Assembly (NCBI RefSeq): GCF_000369505.1
Contig: NZ_KB850055.1
Location: 1,178,001 to 1,242,000, forward strand
Source: Acinetobacter sp. NIPH 298
Lineage (GTDB): Bacteria > Pseudomonadota > Gammaproteobacteria > Pseudomonadales > Moraxellaceae
Length of the DNA: 64,000 nucleotides
Reading direction: 5' to 3'
Under the pieces are notes generated by a model. That model was given only the letters and a program-made list of their open reading frames with translations, searched no databases and had not been told where the DNA came from. Positions 1 through 7,751 of this stretch are shown here, in pieces. Position 1 is the stretch's first letter. The number at the start of each line of letters is the position of its first letter. The position numbers and the translations under genes were made by a program.

Positions 1-1642
1 AAGTTATAAATTCTGATAATTCCATTAGATCTATTCTTTTTTGTAATCCCTTTATTTTCTCTAAATTATTTTCAATTGAAGATATTTCTTTTATTTTATC
101 TTCATGTAAGTTGATTTCATTATCTGTAATATTTTCTGTTTGATATGATTTAATTTCTTCATTTAATTGAATAATTTGTTTTTCAATATCTTCTTTATTG
201 CCTTTTTGTTTTAATGCGTCTTTATTAGATATTAAATTACTTTTAATTGAAAAATATGTTGAAAGAAGTCCTGAATTTTCATGACGAATACTGTCGACAT
301 CCTCTTTGAATTTTTCAAATACTTTAGGATCTTTTTGTAGAATTAAACCTTTAACAATATCTTCAATGCCTTCTTCATTAGACTTTTTAAACATGTGTCC
401 TTGGTAAAAGTACTCAATCGGTCTACTATCATCGCATTGACCATCTTTCCACACTATATGGAAGTTTTGGCAGAGAGAATCAAGATGCTTTGGCTTATCG
501 ATTCCCTTAGGTGAAAATATAGATGGATGAAGCTTATTGGCTAAACATTGTAACAAAGTAGACTTACCTGATGATCGCCCTCCGATGATAGAAGTTAAAT
601 TGCCATTAAAGTAAATTTTTCCATTTTCAACGTTATTATTACTTAACTCAATATAATCTATTACTTCATACGAGTTTTTTATTTCGGGACAATGCTGACT
701 GATATGAACACGACTTTCAGGTTCATGAATAATCTGCTTTAAACCTTCAAAAGTGGGTTCAGCTTTAATCCAGCAATATTTTTGATCTGTTGGCTCAAAT
801 AAAGTATCTAGATCGTGAGCATCACTTCCATGTATACATGGTTTATAAGTACCATAATTATCAAGAAAGATAGATTGATCTGTAGTATTTTTTCCTAGAA
901 AAAAGGGTTTATCAGTCAGAGTTGAAGAAAAAATGATATCTGAAACTTTATATAAAGATTCTCTAAGTACCTTTAAAGTCGCTCCATCTTGTTGGCTATA
1001 CAAGAACTTTTCGTGGCCTTGAAATGCAGAAGCGCCATCTTTATTTGAGTTAGCTACCGCCACCAAACAATTTTTTCTGAAATTTGGATATTTTTTAAAT
1101 GCTTTAATAATATCACTAGAATTAAGAACAAAAGAGGATATACCATTTCTATATGCAGATTCATCATTGATATTTTCTTTGACTCCTTTTCTTCCTAATC
1201 GTTTAAGATCATAAGGTGTTAGCTTGTATTGTTCTTCTTCAGTAACTGTAAATGTCAATGCATCACAGTACTGGTTTTCAAAATCTTCAAGAATTTCTGG
1301 ATTTAGTAGAAAATGCATATTTATAGCACTGCCTTTATCTGTGCTAGGTGTAATTCTTAACTCTATATTCGGGATCAAAAGAATTTTACAAATCATTTCT
1401 TTTTCTGTTTTGTCGAAATCTGTTCCAGTATGAATTTGATCTTGAAACTCTTTTACTTTTTTATAATTTTCAATACTAAAATAATCAGTGATGCCAATAG
1501 CTTTGATATTACGTTCCATAGCTTTTTTGAAAAGTTGAATGCAGTAATCTTTAAAAGAAATATTGCCAAATTTATCGCCTTTTGCTGTACCTTTTGTATG
1601 TACGTGTAGATCCCAACGTCCCCACTCAGAACCACGGCTCAT
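1..1642 (-). CDS. TrlF-like PHP-domain/ATPase fusion protein (5' part only, runs off left edge)
   Basis: I translated the minus strand from ATG 1642-1640 and found an open frame of 547 codons with no stop before the window edge, so the C-terminus is missing. AAGGGG lies about 7 nt before the ATG. The N-terminus has a PHP-type metal motif (WDLHVHT, residues 10-16), then GITDYF near 50-55, and GSDAH near 275. A Walker A loop, GGRSSGKST, lies near 352, followed by a charged, probably coiled-coil stretch around 480-535, as in SMC/Rad50-like ATPases. A PHP phosphoesterase fused to such an ATPase is the layout of TrlF-type proteins. I infer a nucleic-acid-processing, possibly defensive, role; this is not shown here. 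The gene is AT-richer than the core genes, which suggests an accessory region. Confidence 0.75.
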   Translation of the reverse strand, partial: MSRGSEWGRWDLHVHTKGTAKGDKFGNISFKDYCIQLFKKAMERNIKAIGITDYFSIENYKKVKEFQDQIHTGTDFDKTEKEMICKILLIPNIELRITPSTDKGSAINMHFLLNPEILEDFENQYCDALTFTVTEEEQYKLTPYDLKRLGRKGVKENINDESAYRNGISSFVLNSSDIIKAFKKYPNFRKNCLVAVANSNKDGASAFQGHEKFLYSQQDGATLKVLRESLYKVSDIIFSSTLTDKPFFLGKNTTDQSIFLDNYGTYKPCIHGSDAHDLDTLFEPTDQKYCWIKAEPTFEGLKQIIHEPESRVHISQHCPEIKNSYEVIDYIELSNNNVENGKIYFNGNLTSIIGGRSSGKSTLLQCLANKLHPSIFSPKGIDKPKHLDSLCQNFHIVWKDGQCDDSRPIEYFYQGHMFKKSNEEGIEDIVKGLILQKDPKVFEKFKEDVDSIRHENSGLLSTYFSIKSNLISNKDALKQKGNKEDIEKQIIQLNEEIKSYQTENITDNEINLHEDKIKEISSIENNLEKIKGLQKRIDLMELSEFIT

Positions 1643-2029
1643 CACTTTTCCCCTTAATATTGTTTTAAAGAACAATTGTTTGATTATTAAATTAATTGTA
1701 GATAAATATTGTTTGGAAAAGAACCTTTATAGAGGGTTTTTCTTAATTTAAATATATTTTCCATCAAAAAGTTAAATTCTTATTACTATTTAGCCTGAAA
1801 CTATAAGCTCCCTAACTAAATTGACACACATCAAAAGTGCTGAACTTGTTTGGCAAATTCAAAAACCCAATCCAGCCACACTTTGATGCACTCAACGGAC
1901 CTAAATGGTGCGAATTGGTACATTTTTTAGGCATTTTTAAAATGAGGAAATTAGCCTCAATTCTTGCTGCCTACACCTATGTAGCTTATTTATCTTGTTA
2001 TTCTGACCAAATCCACACTATTTGATATT
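1643..2029. other. AT-rich intergenic stretch, no supported gene
   Basis: This lies between the divergent TrlF-like gene and the ABC locus. A 62-codon frame at 1837-2025 (+) lacks a ribosome binding site and resembles no family I know. The palindrome AACAATTGTT at about 1671-1680 lies near the start of the TrlF-like gene and could be part of its promoter. Nothing else is supported. Confidence 0.5.
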
Positions 2030-2047
2030 TTGGCATGTTTTATGCTT
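2030..2047 (+). promoter_or_regulatory. Sigma-54-like promoter element
   Basis: TTGGCATGTTTTATGC has GG (2032-2033) and GC (2044-2045) separated by 10 nt, the spacing sigma-54 requires. The -24 half is nearly consensus; the -12 half is ATGC rather than TTGC. It precedes a strong Shine-Dalgarno sequence and a short frame that ends in a terminator at 2194. It is weaker than the elements at 2269 and 6036. Confidence 0.4.
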
Positions 2048-2085
2048 TTATTTATATACAACATAAATAGAGGAGAACAATAAAC

Positions 2086-2172
2086 TTGATCACTAAATCA
2101 CACACATCGGTTCATTCCAACATGTATAAAAAGAATAACCAGTACATGAGCAGTAACAATGGAATAAACTGA
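2086..2172 (+). CDS. Putative 28-residue micropeptide or small RNA body
   Basis: A TTG start at 2086 follows AGAGGAG (about 2069-2075) by roughly 10 nt, and the frame ends at TGA 2170-2172. The predicted peptide begins MITKSHTSVHSN and is polar, rich in Asn and Ser, with no membrane segment or known motif. A rho-independent terminator follows at 2194, and a sigma-54-like element precedes it, so 2055-2226 looks like a complete short transcription unit. The product may be the RNA rather than the peptide. I recognise no family. Confidence 0.3.
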   Translation: MITKSHTSVHSNMYKKNNQYMSSNNGIN

Positions 2173-2193
2173 TGAAATACTCTGCTTTCAAGC

Positions 2194-2226
2194 AAGCCCC
2201 ATCTCAACGTAGTGGGGCTTTTTTAT
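2194..2226 (+). terminator. Rho-independent terminator
   Basis: AAGCCCCA (2194-2201) pairs with TGGGGCTT (2213-2220) around a 11-nt loop and is followed by TTTTTATT. It closes the short unit that starts near 2055 and insulates the operon promoter at 2269. Confidence 0.85.
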
Positions 2227-2268
2227 TATTTAATTTAAGTTTATTCAACAAATCTCAATCACTATAAA

Positions 2269-2286
2269 TTGGCACATATTCTGCAT
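2269..2286 (+). promoter_or_regulatory. Sigma-54 promoter of the NikR-like/binding-protein operon
   Basis: TTGGCACATATTCTGCAT has GG (2271-2272) and GC (2283-2284) exactly 10 nt apart and a full TTGGCAC -24 half. The -12 half is CTGCA against consensus TTGCA. The predicted transcript start, near 2296, is about 45 nt before the first gene. This suggests NtrC-type control under nitrogen limitation; no activator site was identified. Confidence 0.65.
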
Positions 2287-2341
2287 TCTAAATAAGTAAT
2301 ACAAAAACTAATTTTAGTAATACCCTTGTAGGAGCTGCGAG

Positions 2342-2467
2342 ATGAGTGAAGCCAAAACCAACACTGTAGAAAAACACCCTATTAAAAAATTTTTAGTCGA
2401 TTTATTCAGTGCAAGAGCAGGTCTGTATTTCAAACAAAATCACCAAGTCAGCAAGGTAAAGGGATAA
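2342..2467 (+). CDS. Small conserved-looking hypothetical protein, 41 residues
   Basis: ATG 2342 is preceded by GGAG (2331-2334) at a good spacing; the stop is TAA 2465-2467. The product is basic, with the core KKFLVDLFSARAGLYFKQN, and no signal peptide. It is the first gene after the sigma-54 promoter and lies 4 nt ahead of the NikR-like gene, so the two are probably co-translated. I do not recognise the family. Its position suggests a role in regulation of the transporter, or a leader whose translation couples the regulator gene. Confidence 0.6.
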   Translation: MSEAKTNTVEKHPIKKFLVDLFSARAGLYFKQNHQVSKVKG

Positions 2468-2471
2468 GACG

Positions 2472-2906
2472 GTGGCCAAGCAAAAGTTAGCTCGAATCAG
2501 TATTACCGTGCCTGAAACTACATTGAATGCACTTGATCAAAAAATCGTAGATCAACACTACGAAAGCCGTTCACAAGCGATCTTGGACATGATCAATCGA
2601 CACTTAATCGATGATCTAGCTAAAAACGATGAAGTGATGGTTGGCACATTGACATTGTTATATGACGTGAGTTTAAAACCACTGCGAACACAACTTGTTG
2701 ATTTGCAGCAACAATACTTAGCTCAGGTGATCAGTTCATTACATATTCAATTGGATGATGACAAAGTTCTACAAGTCATGTTGATGCAAGGTGTGAGTAG
2801 TGATTTGAAAGCCATCACTCAACAGTTCATTGCATTAAAAGGGGTGATTAAAGGGCATTTGGAATTGATGGATGCCGTCATGCCACCAATCGCACAAAAC
2901 ACTTAA
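2472..2906 (+). CDS. NikR-like ribbon-helix-helix regulator lacking most nickel ligands
   Basis: GTG start; AAGGG about 8 nt upstream. The 144-residue product has an N-terminal ribbon-helix-helix DNA-binding domain (RISITVPETTLNALDQKI, then SRSQAILDMI) and a C-terminal ACT-like NikR domain (VISSLHIQLDDDKVLQVMLM, then ALKGVIKGHLELM). In E. coli NikR nickel is bound by H87, H89 and C95 of one subunit and H76 of the other. Here the LHVH...C motif is LHIQLDDDKV: the first His remains, the second is Gln and the Cys is Val. The His-rich run before it is Gln-rich. It is therefore unlikely to sense nickel in the same way. It sits ahead of a binding-protein gene and may regulate this uptake locus. Confidence 0.8.
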   Translation: MAKQKLARISITVPETTLNALDQKIVDQHYESRSQAILDMINRHLIDDLAKNDEVMVGTLTLLYDVSLKPLRTQLVDLQQQYLAQVISSLHIQLDDDKVLQVMLMQGVSSDLKAITQQFIALKGVIKGHLELMDAVMPPIAQNT

Positions 2907-2970
2907 GCACATAAACATTTGTAAAGACGAAAAGTTCTCAATATCAGAGCACAATAGGAGCAAGCATAAG

Positions 2971-3993
2971 ATGATCAAAAAAACACTGATTTCAGCATCT
3001 GTGCTGACAGCGATTTTTTTAGGGGGCTGTGACAACACGGCAAAAATTCCAGAGTCTAAAGCACAAACTGAAGGTAGTACCAACACTAAACCAATCACGA
3101 TTGGATACAGTGATTGGCCGGGTTGGGTTGCATGGCAAGTTGCTATTGAAAAAGGCTGGTTTAAAGAAGCAGGGTTAAATGTCGAATTTAAATGGTTCGA
3201 TTATTCCGCATCAATCAATGCATTTTCTGCAAATCAACTCGATGCTGTTTCTGTATCCAATGGTGATAACTTAGTGATCGCTTCAGGAGGCACCAAAGGC
3301 ATCATTATTTTGGCAACTGATTATTCGGCTGGAAATGATGTCATTATTGCCAAAAATGGAATTAATAATATTGCTGATTTGAAAGGTAAAAAAATAGCGG
3401 TTGAGAAAGGATTAGTTGATCATCACTTACTCAATACAGCTTTAGATGATGCCAAAGTTGCTAATAGTGAAGTCACTTTAGTAAACGCTATGACGAATGA
3501 GTTACCTCAAGTGTTTGCAAGTCCTGATGTGTCGGCAATTGCAGTTTGGCAACCTGTAGCCAATCAAGCTTTGAAAGCGGTTGCAGGCTCTAAAATCATC
3601 TATTCATCCAAAGATAAGCCCGGACTGATTTATGATACTTTGACCGTCAATATGACGCACCTTGCTGCGAATAAAGAAGATTGGAAAAAAATCATTCAGG
3701 TATGGGATAAAACCGTTAAATATATTAATGATCCTGCAACACGAGACGATGCTATAGCAATCATGGCAAAACGAGTTGGTTTAGATGCTGATCAATATGC
3801 TCAATTTATTGACGGAACCCATTTACTTGATCTGCAAGCAAATAAGAAGGTATTTACCAAATCCGACAGCTTTGATTCTATCTATGGCTCAAGTTATCAC
3901 GTCAACGAATTTAATTTTAAAAATGGAGTCTACACCACTAAAGTAGATGTTGATGGCGTGATCTTTCCAACGCTCGTTGAGGAGGTAAAATAG
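2971..3993 (+). CDS. ABC transporter substrate-binding lipoprotein, urea-carboxylase-region type
   Basis: The ATG at 2971 was chosen because AGGAG lies upstream and a lipoprotein signal peptide follows directly (MIKKTLISASVLTAIFLGGC, lipobox LGGC). A longer in-frame start at 2872 would overlap the previous gene and bury the signal. The mature protein starts with ITIGYSDWPGWVAWQVAIEKGW and has WFDYSASINAFSANQLDAV, typical of NrtA/SsuA/TauA-like proteins, specifically those found near urea carboxylase or guanidine-degradation genes (TIGR03427-like). The ligand is unknown; guanidine, urea or a related N compound is possible. No carboxylase gene is in the window. Its cognate permease and ATPase converge on it from the other strand. 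Confidence 0.75.
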   Translation: MIKKTLISASVLTAIFLGGCDNTAKIPESKAQTEGSTNTKPITIGYSDWPGWVAWQVAIEKGWFKEAGLNVEFKWFDYSASINAFSANQLDAVSVSNGDNLVIASGGTKGIIILATDYSAGNDVIIAKNGINNIADLKGKKIAVEKGLVDHHLLNTALDDAKVANSEVTLVNAMTNELPQVFASPDVSAIAVWQPVANQALKAVAGSKIIYSSKDKPGLIYDTLTVNMTHLAANKEDWKKIIQVWDKTVKYINDPATRDDAIAIMAKRVGLDADQYAQFIDGTHLLDLQANKKVFTKSDSFDSIYGSSYHVNEFNFKNGVYTTKVDVDGVIFPTLVEEVK

Positions 3994-4044
3994 TTTCGCT
4001 ATTGATCAACAATCTTTTATAAATTCAATCATTGGCTCTTAAAT

Positions 4045-4072
4045 ATCTCCCTTTCATTAGGGAGATTTTTTA
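4045..4072 (+). terminator. Rho-independent terminator of the binding-protein operon
   Basis: ATCTCCCT (4045-4052) pairs with AGGGAGAT (4059-4066) around a 6-nt loop and is followed by TTTTTTAT. It lies 50 nt after the binding-protein stop. Confidence 0.85.
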
Positions 4073-4104
4073 TCTATCAAATATATCAATGAATACTTCA
4101 ATAT

Positions 4105-4128
4105 AAAAAACCCACTCTTGTAAGTGGG
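4105..4128 (-). terminator. Terminator of the permease/ATPase operon
   Basis: On the minus strand CCCACT and AGTGGG (4111-4116 and 4123-4128) form a stem followed by a run of T (complement of 4105-4110). It lies downstream of the ATPase stop at 4165, so each convergent unit has its own terminator. Confidence 0.75.
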
Positions 4129-4164
4129 CTTTGAATTTTTTTACTTTATTGATCTATCAGCGTT

Positions 4165-5043
4165 TCAATCTTCGCTTACTTTAGTCATACGAGGAATTAA
4201 CGGCAAATCCTCGAGTGCTGGATCGAGTTGATCTTCATCGGCATGAACCAGTTGATCCACACGTTGACGCAATGCTTTAAATTCAGGGCAAAGCATTTGA
4301 TCTGGATGACGTGGGCGAGGTAAATCCACCTCGATAATCTCTTTTATTTCACCAGGATTGGCTTTCAGTGCGACGATACGATCAGCAAGTAATATTGCTT
4401 CATCCATATCATGAGTGACAAAAATAATGGTGATATCAATATTTTGCCATAAATCCATCAAGTGTCGTTGCATCTTCTGACGGGTATGTGGATCAAGTGC
4501 GCCAAATGGTTCATCCATCAATAGAATTTTGGGTTCATTCACCAATGCTCTGGCAATCGCAACACGCTGTTTCATTCCACCAGAGAGTTGATGAGGATAC
4601 TGATTTTCATACTTTTCTAAGCCGATAATATTAATCCATTCTCGTGCTTGAGCCTCGGCTGTACTATCACTTTGTCCCTTCATTTTTGGGCCAAACATCA
4701 CGTTTTCTTTGACGGTTTTCCACGGAAACAGTGTATATCCTTGAAACACCATACCACGCTCAGGACTAGGCCCCATGATCGGTTGTCCATCAATCAAAAT
4801 CTCTCCACCTGAATAAGAATCAAGTCCAGCAACGATACGGCTAAATGTTGACTTGCCACAGCCAGAAGGACCGATCACACAAATAAACTCACGTTTATGA
4901 ATCTTTAAATCAATTTGGTTTAAAACAGTTCGTTCAGTTTTACCGTGTTTGAAGCTTTGCGTTAGTTGTTTCGCTTCTAAAATGACAGCACGTTCATAGA
5001 TGTGATCAAAATATTCACGAGCATTGAAATGGGTATTTGACAT
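4165..5043 (-). CDS. ABC transporter ATP-binding protein, nitrate/sulfonate/taurine type
   Basis: Start at ATG 5043-5041, preceded by AGGAG; this ATG overlaps the permease stop by one base (TAATG). A start 21 nt upstream lies inside the permease gene and has no binding site. The 292-residue product has Walker [10 protein letters not shown], the signature [15 protein letters not shown], Walker [13 protein letters not shown], and the H-loop [12 protein letters not shown]. The SsuB/TauB/NrtD-like sequence fits the neighbouring permease and the convergent binding protein. It would energise uptake at the cytoplasmic face of the inner membrane. Confidence 0.9.
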   Translation of the reverse strand: MSNTHFNAREYFDHIYERAVILEAKQLTQSFKHGKTERTVLNQIDLKIHKREFICVIGPSGCGKSTFSRIVAGLDSYSGGEILIDGQPIMGPSPERGMVFQGYTLFPWKTVKENVMFGPKMKGQSDSTAEAQAREWINIIGLEKYENQYPHQLSGGMKQRVAIARALVNEPKILLMDEPFGALDPHTRQKMQRHLMDLWQNIDITIIFVTHDMDEAILLADRIVALKANPGEIKEIIEVDLPRPRHPDQMLCPEFKALRQRVDQLVHADEDQLDPALEDLPLIPRMTKVSED

Positions 5044-5987
5044 TAGTGTGCTCCTGATTTCCATTTAAAAAGCTGCTGTCCAAGTTTCATTAAAATGACA
5101 TCACAGATCAGACCAATCACACCAATGATGAGGATGGCTGCATAAACATTGTCAAAATTTTGGTAACGTGCCTGTTGGGTGATAAACCATGTAATGCCTG
5201 ATGTGCTCCCAATCAATTCAGCAACGATCAAATAAGTCCACGCCCAACCGAGTAAAACTCTTAAATTACGATAAATCTCTGGCAAGGCAGCAGGAATTAC
5301 CACATGAAATAGGCTCTTGGTTTTGTTCGTTCCAAGGGTAAATCCTGCTTCAATTAAACTGCGATCAACTAATCGAGTTGTATTGGCAATAATTAAAACC
5401 TGTTGAAATAACGTACCTATAATAATAATGGCTATTTTTGGTGCATCGTTGATACCTAAAATGGCAACAGCTAGCGCACCAAAAGCAGGGGCAGGCAAAT
5501 AACGGAAAAACTCAACAAATGGTTCGGTAAGTTGAGAAATTGTTTTAGAAAAACCACATAAAATCCCCAAAGGTACACCGATGAGCGATGAGATAAAAAA
5601 TGCAGTGAAGACCAGTTTAATACTGTGCCAAAGACTTTCATGAAACCACGGCGCATTGGCTTGAACGGGTGGCGTCGTAAATGCAGTGACAAGCGCTTTG
5701 GCAACTTCGTGAGGGGCAGGCAAATAAATGGGGTTGACTAAGATTCCTTGAGGTGGTTTTAAGCCATGATCTACAGCACTTTGTGCTTCAGAATAAAAGA
5801 CTTCTTTGGCAATACGACTATCAATCTGTAGATATGCCACGCTGCCTGTATCCGTAATTTTGACTTGTGGGTGCCATACAAACGGCAAATAACTTACAGC
5901 ACACCACAACAAAATTGGTATTAAAAATGACCCTAGACCAAATAACAATTTGTTGGTTTGGCTGAGTTCGCGCGCAACGTAACTCAT
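5043..5987 (-). CDS. ABC transporter permease, nitrate/sulfonate/taurine type
   Basis: The 314-residue protein has one membrane segment near residues 15-33, then a periplasmic stretch of roughly 80 residues, then a five-segment BPD_transp_1 core. The EAA loop is seen as EAGFTLGTNKTKSLFHVVIPAALPEI cut short here at about residues 220-245. It matches SsuC/TauC-like permeases; the extra N-terminal periplasmic insert is typical of the urea-carboxylase-associated branch. It is the first gene of a two-gene operon and its sigma-54 promoter lies about 50 nt upstream. Confidence 0.88.
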   Translation of the reverse strand: MSYVARELSQTNKLLFGLGSFLIPILLWCAVSYLPFVWHPQVKITDTGSVAYLQIDSRIAKEVFYSEAQSAVDHGLKPPQGILVNPIYLPAPHEVAKALVTAFTTPPVQANAPWFHESLWHSIKLVFTAFFISSLIGVPLGILCGFSKTISQLTEPFVEFFRYLPAPAFGALAVAILGINDAPKIAIIIIGTLFQQVLIIANTTRLVDRSLIEAGFTLGTNKTKSLFHVVIPAALPEIYRNLRVLLGWAWTYLIVAELIGSTSGITWFITQQARYQNFDNVYAAILIIGVIGLICDVILMKLGQQLFKWKSGAH

Positions 5988-6035
5988 ATTTTTTGCCTCT
6001 TAATATTACATTTTCTATAAAACGTAATACTGATT

Positions 6036-6053
6036 AAGCAAAATAAGTGCCAA
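6036..6053 (-). promoter_or_regulatory. Sigma-54 promoter of the permease/ATPase operon
   Basis: On the minus strand TTGGCACTTATTTTGCTT matches the sigma-54 consensus TTGGCAC-N5-TTGCT exactly, with GG and GC 10 nt apart. It lies about 50 nt before the permease start at 5987. With the element at 2269 it puts both halves of the transporter under the same sigma factor. Confidence 0.8.
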
Positions 6054-6120
6054 TCAGATAAATACTAATTTGCGGTGAAAATAGGCAAGCAGTAAAACTT
6101 TATTCTTATTCTTTCTTGAT

Positions 6121-6151
6121 TTTACAAATGATAATTATTATCATTTGTAAA
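6121..6151. promoter_or_regulatory. Fur box: 31-bp palindrome
   Basis: TTTACAAATGATAA (6121-6134) and TTATCATTTGTAAA (6138-6151) are perfect inverted repeats separated by TTA. The inner GATAA...TTATC agrees with the Fur consensus. It lies 19 nt before the fecI start, so iron-loaded Fur should block transcription of the heme block. Confidence 0.88.
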
Positions 6152-6169
6152 TACTTTGTTTTTGAGTCA

Positions 6170-6697
6170 ATGATTGTGAACAAAAACCCGATACTCGTTG
6201 ATGAATTATACAGAAACCATAGCGGGTGGCTTCATCATTGGCTGCGAAAGAAAATTGGAAATTCTGAGCAAGCTGCTGATTTAGTTCAAGATACATTTAT
6301 TAAAATCCTTCAGACACGCGATGAGTTGTTGGGTGTCAAAGAACCAAAAGCATATTTGACTTCAATTGCGAAAAATTTATTGATCGATCAAGTACGACGG
6401 AAAAGAATTGAACAAGCGTATCTAGATGGTTTAAGTGAAATGGAATACATGCTTGATGCAGTTGTTTCTCCCGAAGAACAGGTACAAATCATTCAAGCCA
6501 TTCATCAGTTATGCAAAGCATTAGAAGTGGTCTCTGAAAAAGCCCAACAGGCTTTTATCTTGCATTATTTAGAGGGGTATACGCATAAAGAAACGGCTGA
6601 AAAACTCGGTGTTTCGACCAAGATGATCCAGAAGTATTTGGCCAGTTGTTTGGTACAGTGCTATCAAACCCGAATGGATATGGATGTGTTGGTTTAA
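6170..6697 (+). CDS. fecI: FecI-family ECF sigma factor
   Basis: ATG 6170 was preferred to an in-frame ATG at 6116, which would place the Fur palindrome inside the gene. The 175-residue product has region 2 (DLVQDTFIKILQ, then YLTSIAKNLLIDQVRRKRI) and region 4 (AFILHYLEGYTHKETAEKLGVS). FecI-type factors direct RNA polymerase to TonB-receptor genes after a signal from outside passes through the receptor and FecR. The gene ends immediately before fecR. With the Fur box upstream, expression should need low iron, and activity should need the extracellular ligand, here probably heme-loaded hemophilin. In the A. baumannii hemophilin cluster this gene order is the same. Confidence 0.88.
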   Translation: MIVNKNPILVDELYRNHSGWLHHWLRKKIGNSEQAADLVQDTFIKILQTRDELLGVKEPKAYLTSIAKNLLIDQVRRKRIEQAYLDGLSEMEYMLDAVVSPEEQVQIIQAIHQLCKALEVVSEKAQQAFILHYLEGYTHKETAEKLGVSTKMIQKYLASCLVQCYQTRMDMDVLV

Positions 6698-7702
6698 ATG
6701 ACAAAGAATCATAACCAGCAATTAGTTGAAGAGGCAGCACAATGGATTGTTCAATTAAGCGCGGATGATGAGGTGACTCGTCGTAATGCAGAAGTACAAT
6801 TCAAACAATGGAAAAAAAATAGTCAGCAACATCAAAAGATTGCCAACGATATTGAACGCTGTCTCGGCTCGATTCAAAAGTTATCACATAATCATCATAA
6901 AAAAATTACCAAATCGGCACTCAAAGCAGGGCTGGGATCAGGAAAGGTTTATAAAAATATTCGAACTGGTACAGCATTTGCGATCGCCCTATGCACTTTG
7001 GGTATTGGTACATTATATTTATCAGATACATCAGTAGGTTATATTGCTGCGGATATTCGCAGTAATTCTAGTCAGTGGACGACTCAAACATTACAAGATG
7101 GCTCACAAATCATTCTTCGTGGCAAAAGTGCCGTCAATATTGATTTTAAGACGAACCAAAGAGTGGTTGAGCTGGTGCAAGGAGAAATTTTTGTTGATGT
7201 TGCTAAAGATCAGCATCGACCTTTTATTGTCAAAACATCTCATGGACAAATACAGGCACTCGGAACAGCTTTTAGTGTTGCTTATCAACCAGAGATAACC
7301 GAATTAAAAATGCTACATTCAAAAGTTCAAGTGCGAGCCAAACCATCTAAGCAAACACCTGTAAATAAAGTCAATCAAGCAATAGTGGAAGCAGGGCAAA
7401 CGATTGGAATAGATCAAAATGGTTTAACACCAATTTCAGTACTAAATCGCTATAATGAGCAGCAAAAGTGGAATAAACATCAACTGATGGTTGAAGATCT
7501 ACCACTTAATCAGGTGCTAAAAGCCTTGGATCAGAACTACAAAGGAAAAATTATTTTTAATGATTCAGCATTGAGCAAGATACAAGTCAATGCTGTATTA
7601 CCACTAGACCAAACACAAGACGCACTTAAGCTACTCAGCGCAGTTTTTCCACAATTAAAAATATATCAAATTACGCCTTATGTGATTTTTGTGACGACTT
7701 AG
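6698..7702 (+). CDS. fecR: FecR-family anti-sigma/transmembrane signal transducer
   Basis: The ATG follows the fecI stop with no gap. The 334-residue protein has a cytoplasmic N-terminal DUF4880 region (EEAAQWIVQLSADD, and the FKQW motif), one membrane segment near residues 91-108, and a periplasmic FecR domain (DGSQIILRGKSAVNIDF, GEIFVDVAKD, VKTSHGQIQALGTAFSV). The C-terminal part, LNQVLKALDQNYKGKIIF, is like the STN-binding region. It should receive the signal from the STN domain of the receptor encoded next and release FecI. Confidence 0.9.
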   Translation: MTKNHNQQLVEEAAQWIVQLSADDEVTRRNAEVQFKQWKKNSQQHQKIANDIERCLGSIQKLSHNHHKKITKSALKAGLGSGKVYKNIRTGTAFAIALCTLGIGTLYLSDTSVGYIAADIRSNSSQWTTQTLQDGSQIILRGKSAVNIDFKTNQRVVELVQGEIFVDVAKDQHRPFIVKTSHGQIQALGTAFSVAYQPEITELKMLHSKVQVRAKPSKQTPVNKVNQAIVEAGQTIGIDQNGLTPISVLNRYNEQQKWNKHQLMVEDLPLNQVLKALDQNYKGKIIFNDSALSKIQVNAVLPLDQTQDALKLLSAVFPQLKIYQITPYVIFVTT

Positions 7703-7751
7703 CAAAATTTTTTAATTTTTTGGTTCCACTTTTCCCTTACTTGTTCGTCAT

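Noticed and set aside
1453..1635. 60-codon minus-strand frame
   Set aside because: It overlaps the PHP-domain coding frame in another phase and lacks any pattern of its own.
1837..2025. 62-codon plus-strand frame in the left gap
   Set aside because: No ribosome binding site, no family resemblance, and a low-complexity AT-rich setting; not supported as a gene.
2040..2340. Possible guanidine riboswitch (ykkC types) ahead of a urea/guanidine-type binding protein
   Set aside because: I looked for the conserved ACUAGGG-type and paired ACGR-loop hairpins and did not find them; the only clear stem is a plain terminator.
2872..2970. Longer N-terminus for the binding lipoprotein
   Set aside because: It would overlap the NikR-like gene and place the lipoprotein signal inside the chain.
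6116..6169. Upstream ATG for fecI
   Set aside because: It would translate through the Fur palindrome and gives an odd poly-Ile N-terminus.
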